Assembly: GCA_001600415.1 (NCBI GenBank)
Contig: BCJX01000001.1
Span: 3,129,574 to 3,193,573 of the forward strand
DNA length: 64,000 nt
Direction of reading: 5' to 3'
DNA from: Pascua guehoae
Lineage: Eukaryota > Basidiomycota > Tremellomycetes > Trichosporonales > Trichosporonaceae
In this document: piece after piece, positions 1 to 17,564 of the stretch
How the letters are laid out: every line of letters begins with the position of its first letter
Position numbering within the stretch: the stretch's first letter is position 1
Translations under genes and position numbers: made by a program
The notes under the pieces: model-generated
Told to the model about the DNA's origin: nothing
What the model saw: the letters and a program-made list of their open reading frames with translations, nothing else
The model's database searches: none

Positions 1-6704
<6,704 letters not shown>

Positions 6705-7103
6705 GGTCGTCGTCGCCCTATGCAGAGTCGGATGCGATGTGGATTAGAGAGGGTGAGATGGGGTGGGTGGTGATGGCGAGGTCAGCGTCGGTGGCGAGCG
6801 CGGCTTGACTTGGGACGGCGGCGGTGAGCAGGCAGCTCGTGAGGAATCGAGAAGCACCACAACGTGGCGGAAATATGGAAAATTCAGAGTGTGGCACTAG
6901 TGCCATTAGCCTTTGTTGGACGCGCATGGCGTCAGGATCACGTGTTCGGGCAAGGCCGAGGCCTGTTCCCCAGTGTGGCCCCGGCTACTTAAACGGCCAT
7001 CATGGTCATGGAATGCATGGCTGATCACATCATCGGCGTCGGCGCCACCACCACCACTACAACCACCGCTACCACTGCCACCTGTTTCTTTCTCGCGCCC
7101 ACA
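6705..7103. promoter_or_regulatory. Divergent promoter region between PRP8 and the SurE-like gene
   Basis: A 399-bp stretch separates the two start codons and must hold both promoters. It contains a CACGTG E-box core at 6939-6944 and a run of CCACCACCACCACT-type triplets just before the SurE ATG. No clear TATA box is visible for either gene. Confidence 0.5.
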
Positions 7104-8390
7104 ATGCCACCCCTCCCCACTTACCGCAAGCGCCCCGTCGTCCTCATCACCGTGAGTGCAGCTTTCCTCTGTGTGTGGGGACGCTCCAGCTGACTCCCAC
7201 AGAATGACGACGGACCCCCTTCGGACCATTCGCCCAACATTTACTCGTTTGCAAAGCAGCTCATCCAAACACTAGGATGGGACGTGCGCGTCGTCATTCC
7301 AGACACCCAAAAGTCGTGGTAAGTATCTTCTCGTAGCGGCGACGACCTGGCGGTGCTGATAGTGTAGGGTGGGTAAAGGTTATGCCATCCAGCAGATTGT
7401 CCACGCGCACTTCTTCTACCCTTTAGGTGAGGTCTCGGGCAGGACTCTGCGTCGCTAACGATCAGAACCAGACGGATTGCAAGGAGAGATCACACACACG
7501 CCACGACCACTCAAGGAAGGCGAGACAATGGAATGGGTCCTCTTGAGCGGTGTAAGTGCGAGCTGGTGGCCCAGCCACGTTCCCCCGACTGACAGTGCAG
7601 ACCCCTGCGAGTTGCTCCAACATTGCTCTTCACAACCTGTATCCTGGCGAGATTGATCTGGTCATCTCTGGTCCCAATCGTAGGTTCGCAGTCTAGGTGT
7701 TTCCTAACCTACTCAGACGGACGCAACTCGTCGACGGCATTCGCGCTCTCTTCCGGGACGATCGGCGCTGCCCTTGGTGGCGCGCTGGCCGTGCCCGTTC
7801 CGGGACCTTCTCCCGATGTCGCGTCGCTCCACACGGACCATATGCCGTGCATCGCCGTTTCGTATGGTGTAGTGGAACGACCCGTGCCACCACGGGCAGT
7901 GCAGCTGGCGCACGAGGTGGCGGTCGAGGTGTGCAAGCGCCTGTTCGACGACTGGGGCTACGAGGACCGCCAGGCCGGCCGGCTCGTCCAGGTGTACAGC
8001 GTCAACGTGCCACTGGTGGAGAGTGCAATCGAAAAGGCCAACCGCAAAGTGTGCTTTACGACGCTGTGGCGCAATACATACGGCCAGCTCTTCATCCCCA
8101 CAAAACGCACCGTCGGCGGGTGGAAGTTTGGCGACGACGCAGATCAGCAAGAGCGGGAAGCCGGAGAGACCGAGGATAAGCGCTTGCGCTTTAGCTTTGC
8201 ACCAAACTTTCACCCAGTCATCAACCCAGACCCCGAACTCATGGAGGAAGGTACCGACGCGTGGGCATTCTACCATGGGTACACTAGTGTCACGCCATTG
8301 CGTGCCGAGTATGCCGGTCTCACGGATTCCGGCAGCGCGTTTGGGAGCGGAACCTCGACAGACCGGTTCTGGGAACAAACATCTAGGTAG
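7104..8390 (+). CDS. SurE-family phosphatase / 5'(3')-nucleotidase-like protein
   Basis: The model has six exons: 7104-7151, 7203-7318, 7368-7426, 7472-7551, 7601-7679 and 7717-8390 (351 aa). The N-terminus reads RPVVLITNDDGPPS, the SurE signature in which the two Asp residues bind the catalytic metal. It is followed by a Rossmann-like core with TPASCSNIAL, ISGPNHGRNSSTAFALSSGT (the conserved GxN and SGT motifs) and GALAVPVPG. The family removes phosphate from nucleoside monophosphates and, in some yeasts, acts as acid phosphatase; the fungal relatives include Yarrowia Pho2 and the N-terminal part of yeast Pby1. No signal peptide is seen, so the protein is probably cytosolic. It converges on the PQ-loop gene 109 bp downstream. 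The exact substrate cannot be inferred. Confidence 0.9.
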
Positions 8391-8499
8391 CTTTTGTGCA
8401 CGGGTTTTATCATATGCCACTGCGGACTGTATTGCACTGGGTAAAGAAATACAATGGGCCTTTGGTCTACAGTCGTCTACTCTACTGCAACAAAGCCAG

Positions 8500-9621
8500 C
8501 TAGTCGTAACGGTCGTCATCGTCGTCGTCATGCTTGGGTGGATAGAGGAAGTAGTGCTGGATGATGAAGACTGCGTCAAAGCTGCGGGGTGAGCAAGGTC
8601 ACGAACGAATGTGCGGCACCCACCCAAGCGTAATGATGGAGAGACCGAGCTTGCCCGGGTTTGCAATGATACCGACGGGTGCGTGGTCGATGAAAACGGC
8701 CTCGATAACGAGCTGCAGGAGGGAGAGCACGCCACCGATAGAATCCTGTGGGTTAGTCTCTACAATACCCTTAGCCCCCTGGGGCCGTTTGGACATACAC
8801 AAATAATAGCCTCGATGGCAAAGCCCTTGACCGTCTTGATACGGTAGTTGAGCACCATTTGCGGGATATACTTGACAATCGTAATGATCAGCTTGACCGT
8901 GCTGGCAAAGTAGAGCACGTCGAGAAGCTCCGTCTTGCGCGCCGAGAGGAGCAGGGTCTGGACCGCGGTACTTGCGATGATGAATACGAGGAGGCCGCGG
9001 GCAAAGCGTGATGGGCGCGTTGGCGAACCCTGCGTCCCGTCATCCTTGGCAATGAGCGGCGACGACTCGACTACGCTCACCCCCGTCGCCCGCCGGCGCC
9101 GCAAGTAGTATGCGCTCTGCACCAGTGTGACTGTCGCCAGTAATGCCGCGTGCGCCGAGAAGGCCAGATCCGACGCCGAGACCTGTGGGTAGTGCCCGTG
9201 GTGGCGCTCGGCGTACTGCTTGCGCGCCGTGGGGGAAAAGTACGCGCCCCAGCTCCAGATTGCGAGACCCAGGAAGCCGACAGGGTTGAGAAGGACAAAG
9301 TCGGGCGACAGGCCGAGTGTCCTGGTTGTCAGCTAGGAATGGAGCAGGGCAGGAGAGCGGTGTGTGGAAGGAGTCTTGGCAGAGGACGCAGGGCATCTGG
9401 GCAAGAAGGAGCACTTGATGAGTCCTGCCTCGAGCTCTGATATCCCATACCGCTTGACATCACTCCCCGCTGTACACTCACGTCTTGCGACGATAGTTGA
9501 GGATGATCTGGGGGTAGAACGATGCCGACCACGCGCAAAAGTACGTGACGCCGCAGATGGCCGACGCCACCTTCCACCCGTTGAAGTCGGACGCCGCACT
9601 GGCTGCAGCAGCGGCAGACAT
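8500..9621 (-). CDS. Cystinosin-like PQ-loop lysosomal/vacuolar amino-acid transporter
   Basis: Exons are 9621-9482, 9321-8799, 8745-8624 and 8581-8500, giving 288 aa. Two PQ-loop repeats are visible. The first, SFYPQIILNYRRKTTLGLSPDF, has its Thr assembled across intron 1. The second is KYIPQMVLNYRIKTVKGFAIEAI. Between them are several hydrophobic helices typical of the seven-helix cystinosin fold, and the end is an acidic DDDDDRYD tail. Cystinosin (yeast Ers1) exports cystine from lysosomes or vacuoles with protons. I chose the ATG at 9621 because it is followed by a plausible Ala-rich head; an upstream in-frame extension is not family-like. The donor GTATGT at 8798 gives the best continuation (IICDSIGGVLSLLQL). 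Confidence 0.88.
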
Positions 9622-9876
9622 GGCGACGGGAGAGGGAGAAAGGGGGTTGCGAGAGAGTGTAAAGTTGGGGTGGCTCGTCTTGCCACCAATGTTTATGTCG
9701 GCTATGCGATGGACAAAGTGGTGGTGATTGTTGTTAGCAAGCAAGTTGGCAAACCGTGCGCAAATCATTTGGTCTGTAGGCAGCTGGGGGTGTGGCGCCG
9801 TTCGGCCAGGACCGAGAGATGAGCCGTCGAATCAATGAGCCCACATGACGTGATGGCACAGGAGGGGAAATATTCT

Positions 9877-9886
9877 GTCACGTGAC
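9877..9886. promoter_or_regulatory. Palindromic CACGTG site
   Basis: The sequence GTCACGTGAC is a full E-box palindrome with matching flanks, the kind bound by fungal Cbf1/Pho4/SREBP-like bHLH factors. It lies in the promoter region shared by the PQ-loop and GST-like genes. The factor is inferred. Confidence 0.45.
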
Positions 9887-10743
9887 ACTTGTCAATACTT
9901 GCCATGATGGATGTCACCACGAGTGCCACCATGCCACTTTTGCATGCTGCTGGTCCGAGAAATCAATGTATGGCAAGCAAGGGAAAAGGAGAAACCGTAT
10001 TTGGGCCGCCTGTAAAGGCCAAGAATCCTGGAGAAGCAGAGGAAAACGACGGCCCCAGCGCTGTCAAGTTGTACATTTCTACGATCGCAAACTCGTCCCA
10101 ACATCAATTCAACTCCGAAAGCCGCCTTGGCGATTCGATGGTGCACGGACGTGTCGGTGTGAAACCCCCACAAACTCGGATCAGAGGCTAGAAGAGGGCT
10201 GCCTCGACAGTCGGGACCCGTAGAATGAGGCTATCAGAGACTAGTAGGGAGTAGTCGCTGTTTTAAACGTCTTGGACCTACAACACGAAAACAGAAATCC
10301 ACTCATGGCAGGGTGAGTGCCTGGCCTGATGATCCACGGATCCACGGTCCACGTCGTCTTCAGCCACGCGCCGTGTGACATCCCGACCCCCCGACCCGGC
10401 ATGTGGCACAGTCGAGGTGCGTGGTGGCTGATCAAGAAAACAGGGCTGGCCATGACGTCAATACCCGTTCAACGGAGGTGTGTCCAACCGTACCGTACAT
10501 TAATTGATTCCTCTGCCTTCCGTACCGCGTACCTAGGTACCTTCCTTCCTTGGTGGGGTACCTGGTGGTGTGCTGAATGCCAGCGACTTCCACTGCAGTC
10601 CAGGTATGGCCTGTATGGACCGGCCGAACAGCTGGCGATCAGCCAAACACGCGCAGCAAGCACTCTGACGCGCGCGTGACGTGACCCCATTGTGGTATGG
10701 TGATATTCCATCTTCCCACGTTGGTCCGGTCGGAATGCCGACG

Positions 10744-10750
10744 TATATAT
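10744..10750 (+). promoter_or_regulatory. TATA box of the GST-like gene
   Basis: TATATAT lies 87 bp upstream of the ATG at 10837, a usual distance for a fungal TATA-containing promoter. Confidence 0.6.
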
Positions 10751-10836
10751 GCACTACTTGTGAGCCAGATGCCATCCTTTGCACTACTCTTCCATCTTCT
10801 CACAACCCCCATCCGTCACTCATCAACACGCCCAAC

Positions 10837-12515
10837 ATGTCCAAGCCTGGTACGTAGAGGATAGTGTCCCTGCCTGTTTGCTCGTTGCTCGTGACTGACG
10901 CCTTCCTCGCTGCCGTCGTCGTCGTCGACCTCGTTACCCCGCCTTTTCTCATTTCCTTCCCCCACCTTCCTTTGCATCCCTTTGCATCGCTTGCATCCAC
11001 CTGTGTCCTACCCCATCGCACCTGCAGTTCTCTACACCTTTGCCGGCTCTGCCTGGGCCCAGGTCCCCCGCCTGGCCATCGCCGAGAGCGGATACAAGGA
11101 CGGCGACGTCGAGTTCAAGGAGGTCAACCTCGTCGAGGTGAGCAGTGCCGCACGCAGCACCATGGGCATCTCTGACCGCGACAGGGCGAGAACTTTGACC
11201 CCAAGTACCTGAAGGCAAGTCTCCCGGCCACCACGTTGCGCCGCGTACACTGCTGACGGGCCAGATCAACTCGCACGGCACCGTCCCCAGCCTTGTCCTT
11301 GACGGACACACGTACGATGACTCTACCGTACGTTTTACGTTCCCTCCACCCGCCCATCCTTCCCTCGAACTGGACGTGCAGTGTCGACTAACGTTTAGAC
11401 CGTGACGCACAAGCTGCTCGAAAAGGCGCCCAACCCGCCCAAGGAGGACTCGCACAAGTTCCACGAGCTCAAGAAGATTATCCACGCGGCCCACTCGGAC
11501 CAGCACGACCCGAACACGCTCCTCCTCCTCCCTGTCGACGACGCGGACCGCGAGGCAAAGTCCAAGGGTATCCCGGCGGCCTTCCTTGGTGGCCGTCAGA
11601 AGGCTCTTAACAAGTGGGTGTACGCTCCCCAATGTCGCCATTCCCTCCGCTCCGACACTCCCCCTTCGTCCCTCCCCTTTCCCCNNNNNNNNNNNNNNNN
11701 NNNNNNNNNNNNNNNNNNNNNNNNNNNNNNNNNNNNNNNNNNNNNNNNNNNNNNNNNNNNNNNNNNNNNNNNNNNNNNNNNNNNCCCCCCCCCCCACCGC
11801 TCAACACCGTAGCTAACGCCAGGCTCGCGCCCGAGCAGTCCGACTTCAAGTCGTTCCTCGAGGCCAAGCAAAAGTTCAACCAGGGCCTCCTCGACCTGTA
11901 CACTGGCAACCCCGACGTGGGTTATCACAAGCTGCTTGGACTCGACTAACCCCGCAGCAAGCGACGCTCGCCAAGACGTACCAGCACGCCAACGACCAGT
12001 GGAAGTCGGCTGGCCAGTTTATCCGCGGCGAACTGACCCATATTCTCCGCAAGAACCCCGGCCAGTACCTGCACGGCCAGGAGCCCGGCGAGGCAGACTG
12101 TGAGTCGGGCGAGTTGCGAGTCGCGAGTCGGGCGACAGTGGGGGGCGGGGGGTATGATCCGGTCGCAGCTGTCCTTCAGAATGCGAAAGCTGCAACCGTG
12201 CGCATGACCCAACCCAAGGCCTGCTTGGTCACCTGCTTTGTCACCCACTCCCTATCCTCCGGCCCGTGCTCTTGCTCTTGCTCACAACCCAGTCCACGTC
12301 ATCACGTGGTTTGCGCGCATCGCGACCGACGCGGGCGCAAAGGCCGGCTCCATTTCGGGCGAGCTCTTCCCCGTCCTCCAGAAGCGCATTGGCTCCGAGG
12401 AGATTGACCCCGTCGTCGCCGGCTACTGGGAGTGGGTATGCTTGTTCTGTCTTGTGCTAACCCACTCAGCGGCTGGACGCAGCGCGACAGCTTCAAGAGC
12501 GTCGGCCTCCACTGA
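10837..12515 (+). CDS. Glutathione S-transferase-like protein
   Basis: Nine exons give 280 aa: 10837-10849, 11028-11137, 11185-11214, 11265-11327, 11399-11613, 11823-11916, 11958-12099, 12293-12435 and 12483-12515. The N-terminal half resembles a thioredoxin-fold GST domain: VLYTFAGSAWAQVPRLAIAE, then EVNLVEGENFDPKYLKINSHG, then TVPSLVLDGHTYDDST, which corresponds to the cis-Pro and Ser positions that hold glutathione. The C-terminal half is helical, as in GSTs. Such enzymes conjugate glutathione to electrophiles or act as peroxidases. The first exon is only 13 nt (MSKP plus one base). The intron at 11215-11264 begins with GC, not GT, and the intron at 11614-11822 contains a 100-base N gap. 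The subclass of GST cannot be told from sequence alone. Confidence 0.82.
11685..11784. other. Assembly gap (100 N)
   Basis: Exactly 100 N lie between CCCC and a run of C, inside an intron of the GST-like gene. The C homopolymer suggests sequencing failure, and the round length suggests an unknown true size. Confidence 0.95.
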
Positions 12516-13466
12516 TCCCGATCCTGATCCCGATGCGAGGATAGGGAGGAAAGAGTGCGGAATAATGAAGCAGACGAGAGAAGCAGATGAGAAGCAGATA
12601 AAACCCTGGGTACGAGATGTGACCTATTGGAAATGTCAAGTGGTTGCATAGTGTGCTCTGCGGGCGGGACAGAGGACGCACATCTTTGGATACGGGGTTT
12701 GATAGAGGTGGGCCGGGTATGTCTGGCATAGCGTATCAGTGGTCCTTGTCAGCTTGCTCCTCAGCCTCTGGCCTGTGGTTGCAGTCTGGTCTGGGAGCGT
12801 GAGCGTTCAGAACACCAAGTGGGCCAATAGCCCATGAGCCTCGCTTTCTGTCACGCTGGACTCGCTGCTCGTTGCAGGGTCCTTCCTTCTACTGTACTTT
12901 GATCACATCCATCCTCTTCGTGATCACTCACCCCTCGCAGGCGTGTACTGAGGCCCCCTAGCCCCGCCCGCCTTCCTTGCCTTCCTGCCTCAATACCCAA
13001 CTCTTTCCATGTCCAAAATTCTTCTGATGCATACTGCGAACATGATACGCGTGGGTACGGAGATACATGGGATCGATGCAGGCGGCACCGGGCCGGGCGT
13101 GTATACTTGACAGGTGGCAGGTAGCCCGTGTGGGTGCGTGTCGGGTTCAGTGTGGGGTGTGGGATGACGGATTGTCTGTCAGGGATGTCGATGGCGGATG
13201 TGAGGCGTGGCATGTGGAAGATTCGTGAATGCGGAAAGAAAATCGCGTATGAGTGACAGAAGAGGATTAGGCGAGGGGTCTAGGTAGGTAGGTTGGTAGT
13301 TGTCCGGTGGGAGGGGGGGAGGGGGGGTCAACGTCTGTCTAGGCTGAGATGTTTTTGGGGTTGCAGCGTCGGAATGTCTGTGGCGAGCGGCGTATTGTCA
13401 ATGGGATGGGGGAAAGGGGGGTGTGGGAGGAGGTGTTTGAGCAATGGCCGAGCAGGCGGCATGCCC
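12516..13466. other. 3' intergenic region between convergent genes
   Basis: About 950 bp separate the stop codons of the GST-like and TRP-like genes. I see no gene here; it should contain both 3' UTRs. A G-rich stretch occurs at about 13305-13327. Confidence 0.6.
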
Positions 13467-16400
13467 TTAGATGGCATGGCCGTACCCGCTCTGCCGCTCG
13501 GGTGTCTGGAGGGGCTGGAACAGGCTGCTCGCGTACCCGCCTGTCTCGACGTGGGTGACTGGGGGCAGCCGTGGCGCGCCCGACTGCGAGTGCGAGTGAT
13601 GCAGGAGCGGCTGTGTGGGCTGCGGCTGCGCAAAGTCGGGCTGGATGGGGGGGTACTGCGACGTGTGCACGGGGCTCATGCTGCGCGGCACAATCGCGCC
13701 GCCGTAGTGTCCGCCGTGCCCGTGGCTGTGGCCCGAGACCGAGGGGACAAAGGTCTGCTCGCCGGCCTCGTTGACTGCGGGGCTCGCTGGAGGCGTAGGC
13801 GTCGGCGCTGGTGACGGTGTCGTGTCAGAGGCCGTGACGCCGCTGATGCTTCCATTGCCAGCACTGCCGCCGCCACCACCACCTCCGCGGCGCTTGACGC
13901 GGAAGCTCTGCTGCGGTGGAGCAAGCAGGGGCGCGGTCGACATTGTGCCTGGTGTACCAGGCGTAGGCGGGCGGCGTTCGTTGTCAGTCGCAGCAGCGCT
14001 GCCGCGACCAGTGTCGTTACCACTTCCGCTCGCGCGGGTGGTCATCTGGGGTCGCACCGGCTTCTTGCGCTGCACGCGGAAGCCACTCTCGCCTCCCACA
14101 GGCGCATCGACACCCGCAAACAGCGCACCGCTCTCGTTGACGACCATGGCCTTGCGTGCGGCATTTTCGTCGCGCTCGCGCTTGTCGAGGTGCTTGTGCT
14201 TGCGGGTAAAGAGTGCACGCCAGCGTGGAGGCTGCGCGCTGTCCTCGTCCTGCCGCCATGACGCTTCGCGGCGACGGCGCCGCCGTGACGGGCCAGGCTC
14301 GTCATCCGAGTCCGGGTCCGAGTCTGGGTTGTTGGCTCCGGCACTCCGGAACCATGCCGTAGACGACCACGACCGCCGCTTGTGGTGGCCGTCCCTCTCA
14401 GTGCCGTCCTCATCATCGACGCGAATGTTGTTGAGCGACCGGCGGCGCGGAATGGTTAATGGTGCGGGTCGCGTGCCGTTCCGGTCTGCACGGCTACCAG
14501 GTGATGTAGGGGGGTACATGAGGGCATTGGACGCCATTGTCGGGTACTGGTTCATCTGTGGTGACGTCGACGACGAGAGCGGTAGTGCAGTGTTGGCTGC
14601 CGTTGGGGTTGCGAGCTCTTCCATTGCCGCCATCGACGACGACGAGTAGGCGCGCCCGTGGCCAACCAAACGCGGGTCGGTGCGAATGGCGGGTGGCGGC
14701 CCAACGCGGTTCTGCATGGAGAGGGGCCGTCCAGGGCTCATTGGCGGGGTGCGAAGCGGCATCTTCTCCGACACCCCCACGTCGTTGAGTGGCTGTTGCT
14801 CTGGGACCATTGCAGCGACCGGGCGCCAAACGTGGCCGTCCTCGGACATTGAGAACGAGCTCCCTTGGTCCGACGTCGAGACGCGGTGCCCAAAGTCGTT
14901 GACGCTTGGGTTCTGGACGGGATAGTATGCGCCATGCGAACCGAGAAGGTTGCCTTGCCTGTCGACACCCTGCGAGTGGCGGTCGAGAATCATCTGCGTC
15001 GTGAGAGATCCAGCTACAGAGACATTGTGTTGCAGCTGGAGCGAGTTGCGTTTACGGAGCTTGCGGGCCGCCGCTTTGCCACCGCGCACACCGTTGAGGC
15101 AGTCGAGGTCCATAATTGCCGCAAAGATGCCGCCGTCAATCGGGTGGTTGGACTCGTCAAACGGTGCACCGCCAAAGAGGCGGATGAGGCCCTCGACAAT
15201 CTTGGTAAAGATCATGAACAAGAAGAAGACCATGACCAGAGCTTGAAGGATGAGGATGACGTAGGCGAGCCATTGGGCGGTCGCCTCGTCCACGCCGACC
15301 TCTCGGCTGAGGATGACGGCCATTACCATGGACACGATCCTTGTGATCGACAGGAAGATGACGACACCACCCATGCTTGCGCCGCGTCCCCAGGGGCTCC
15401 AGAACGTCGTGGCCACAAATGTAAACAGCTCGACAACGACAAGGACAATTGCCTGGGCGAGGCCACTCCCCTGGCCGGCGCCAATGACAATGCCGCTGAT
15501 CAAGCTGCCGACGAGAGGGAGGGAGCGGTACAGCTGTTTCTCCTGCTCGTACACATTGTACATGGTCCCGAGCGCCAGAAGTGTACGCGCCGCATCGTAG
15601 AGCTTGCCGGTTGGTGTGCGCGAGATCCGCCACATGATAAACGCGGGAATGATGATCGAGAGGAACGCAAATGCGAGTGCCGCAAAGACGCGCGACACGA
15701 TTGACGCGCCCGTGATTGTGAGCTGGTAGACCGAGAATGCCGTGATGGGGAAGTGGAATGTGAGGATGAGGCGCAAGAGGTTACCATAGAGCGCGTTGAA
15801 GTGGAATACGCCAGCCGACCCACGGGGCGAGAAACGACGTCGCGTGCGGTGCCATTTCGATGGGGCCGAGGGGCGCGCCGAGCGCGGCATTCCAGAGGGC
15901 GTAAGGGGGATGGTGTTCAAGTCGGCCGACGAGCGACGCGGGTCAAACCACTCCTTGGTGTTGCTGTTGGTGCGCGAGTGCGCACCGCCGACGACGCTAG
16001 TTGCACCCATACTGTTGCGGTTCCCCTTGGGGCGCGGCGACTGCTCGCGGCTGAGCAGCTCGGTGAGAAAGTGGAAAAACCATAGCGCAAGACTGATGAC
16101 AATCACCACACCTGCAAGCATGCAGAAGAGGGACAGGCATGTGCCAAAGAGGTCTTCCCTCCGCAAGCCGTTCATGCGCGCAAACGAGGGCATGCCGTCC
16201 GCGGTGTAGTTTAAGTCGAGGAGGCGGTCGGGAGACGACGAATTGAGGTAGAGCGGGTATTGCGGGTCGTTCATCATGTGCGCAAACTTCTCTGGGGGAG
16301 TATAGTTTTGCGGAATGATGGCGCGGTACTCGTTGTCGGGAATGACAAGGGACACGTCTGGCTGGGTCAGCAAAAGAGTCGGGGGCGCGATGGCAGCCGT

Positions 16401-17564
16401 ACTCACTCCACACGAGCTGGGCCCATGAGCTCTGGGTCACAATCGGATAGAAAAAGGTCGGCCAGTTGACCGAAATCATGGCCATCATGGTGATAAACTG
16501 AATGTGGTGGAGAATATCACGAACGCCGGGCGTCACTGACGGATTAGCATCGCTGGACAAGAATAATCGTACTCACCGAAACGCAGCAGCGCCGCGCTTA
16601 CAGAGAGCCGCTCGCCGCTGAGACCACTGATAAACATGGTGCCCCACTTGAGCAATGTCGCTTCGCGCTGGGATGCAACGGTGCGGTTGACGCCCACAAC
16701 CCAGCCCGCAGCAAAGCGAGCAGCCCACTCGACGACAAAGTAGGCAATCGCAATAGCGGCCGGGAACCACAGAAAGAGCTTGTAGGGCCACGAGCCCTCC
16801 TCGTACGGTGTAACGCGAATGTCGACGCATGCCAGTGTCTGCGCTGGTGTGTTGGTGTCGACGACCTGCATACGGGTGGTGATGGTCGAGAGGGCGTGGA
16901 CGTTGGACAAGGGGACCGAGATGCTTATACCCCAGTCGCCTTTGGGAAAGGGATTGCACCAAGGCGCATTGGCGACAGGAGGAGACGAGAGGCTAGAGGG
17001 GAACATGTTGTTGCACACCCACGACTTGGCAGTGTACTGCACCACACCCGCCTCGGCGGTCGTTGTGAACATTGTCGCTGCGGGGGTTAGTTTGCCAGCC
17101 CTTCCGACTGTTTCCGCCTGCGTGCCCATGTCACCCGACGGATTGAGACATTGTGCGCGCTCTAGGGCAGCTCATGCTGCTAGCGTGCCGCGTGGGGCAG
17201 TATGTTGTCGCTTTCACCTAGGGGATCAGTACGTACCCAGCTTATCTGTCGTAGCGTTGTAGCCTGCCATGTCCGCCTCAATGGTCCCCACAAGATCGAA
17301 GCGGAGCACATCGACGCCGTTTCCGGGCAGTTTGAGTGCCGCTGCCTCGGCGCCTGAAAGCATCTGCGCATACACGGCCGAAACATCGAACAGCTGCTCC
17401 TTGGGTGCGAGAAGCGCGTACTTGTCCAGACATGACGAAAAGGCCGGCAAGAGGACGGTCGCAGTCACGGGTGTGATGAGCGCGAGTGCAAGCACGAGCA
17501 TGAGCACCGGCACCGCCGCGACTGCGCCGCCCGTGCCAAAGTTCGGGGGAGAGCGCATTCGCAT
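13467..17564 (-). CDS. Fungal TRP/Pkd2-family integral membrane protein
   Basis: Exons are 17564-17237, 17077-16577, 16535-16407 and 16357-13467 (1,282 aa). The ATG at 17564 starts a signal-anchor-like segment (VPVLMLVLALALITPVTA). A luminal or extracellular domain with several Cys follows, then a first membrane helix (LFLWFPAAIAIAYFVVEW). Next come the segments RFVTPGVRDILHHIQFITMM and WPTFFYPIVTQSSWAQLVW, typical of the Pkd2/Spray/TRP family (Pfam TRP, PF06011), and a further luminal loop. A block of about eight to nine helices follows (near residues 400-720). The last 500 residues are a polar, Ser/Pro/Arg-rich cytosolic tail. Relatives include S. pombe Pkd2 and Neurospora Spray, which act in calcium and cell-wall or vacuole signalling. 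The tail is unusually long; ion selectivity is unknown. Confidence 0.8.

Larger units (their letters stand above)
9622..10836. other. Intergenic region with shared promoters; palindromic E-box and TATA box
   Basis: No coding region could be supported here. The perfect 10-bp palindrome GTCACGTGAC (9877-9886) is a likely bHLH-type binding site about 255 bp upstream of the PQ-loop start. A TATATAT box lies 87 bp before the GST-like start (10744-10750). CCTAGGTACC-type palindromes occur near 10530-10545. Confidence 0.5.
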
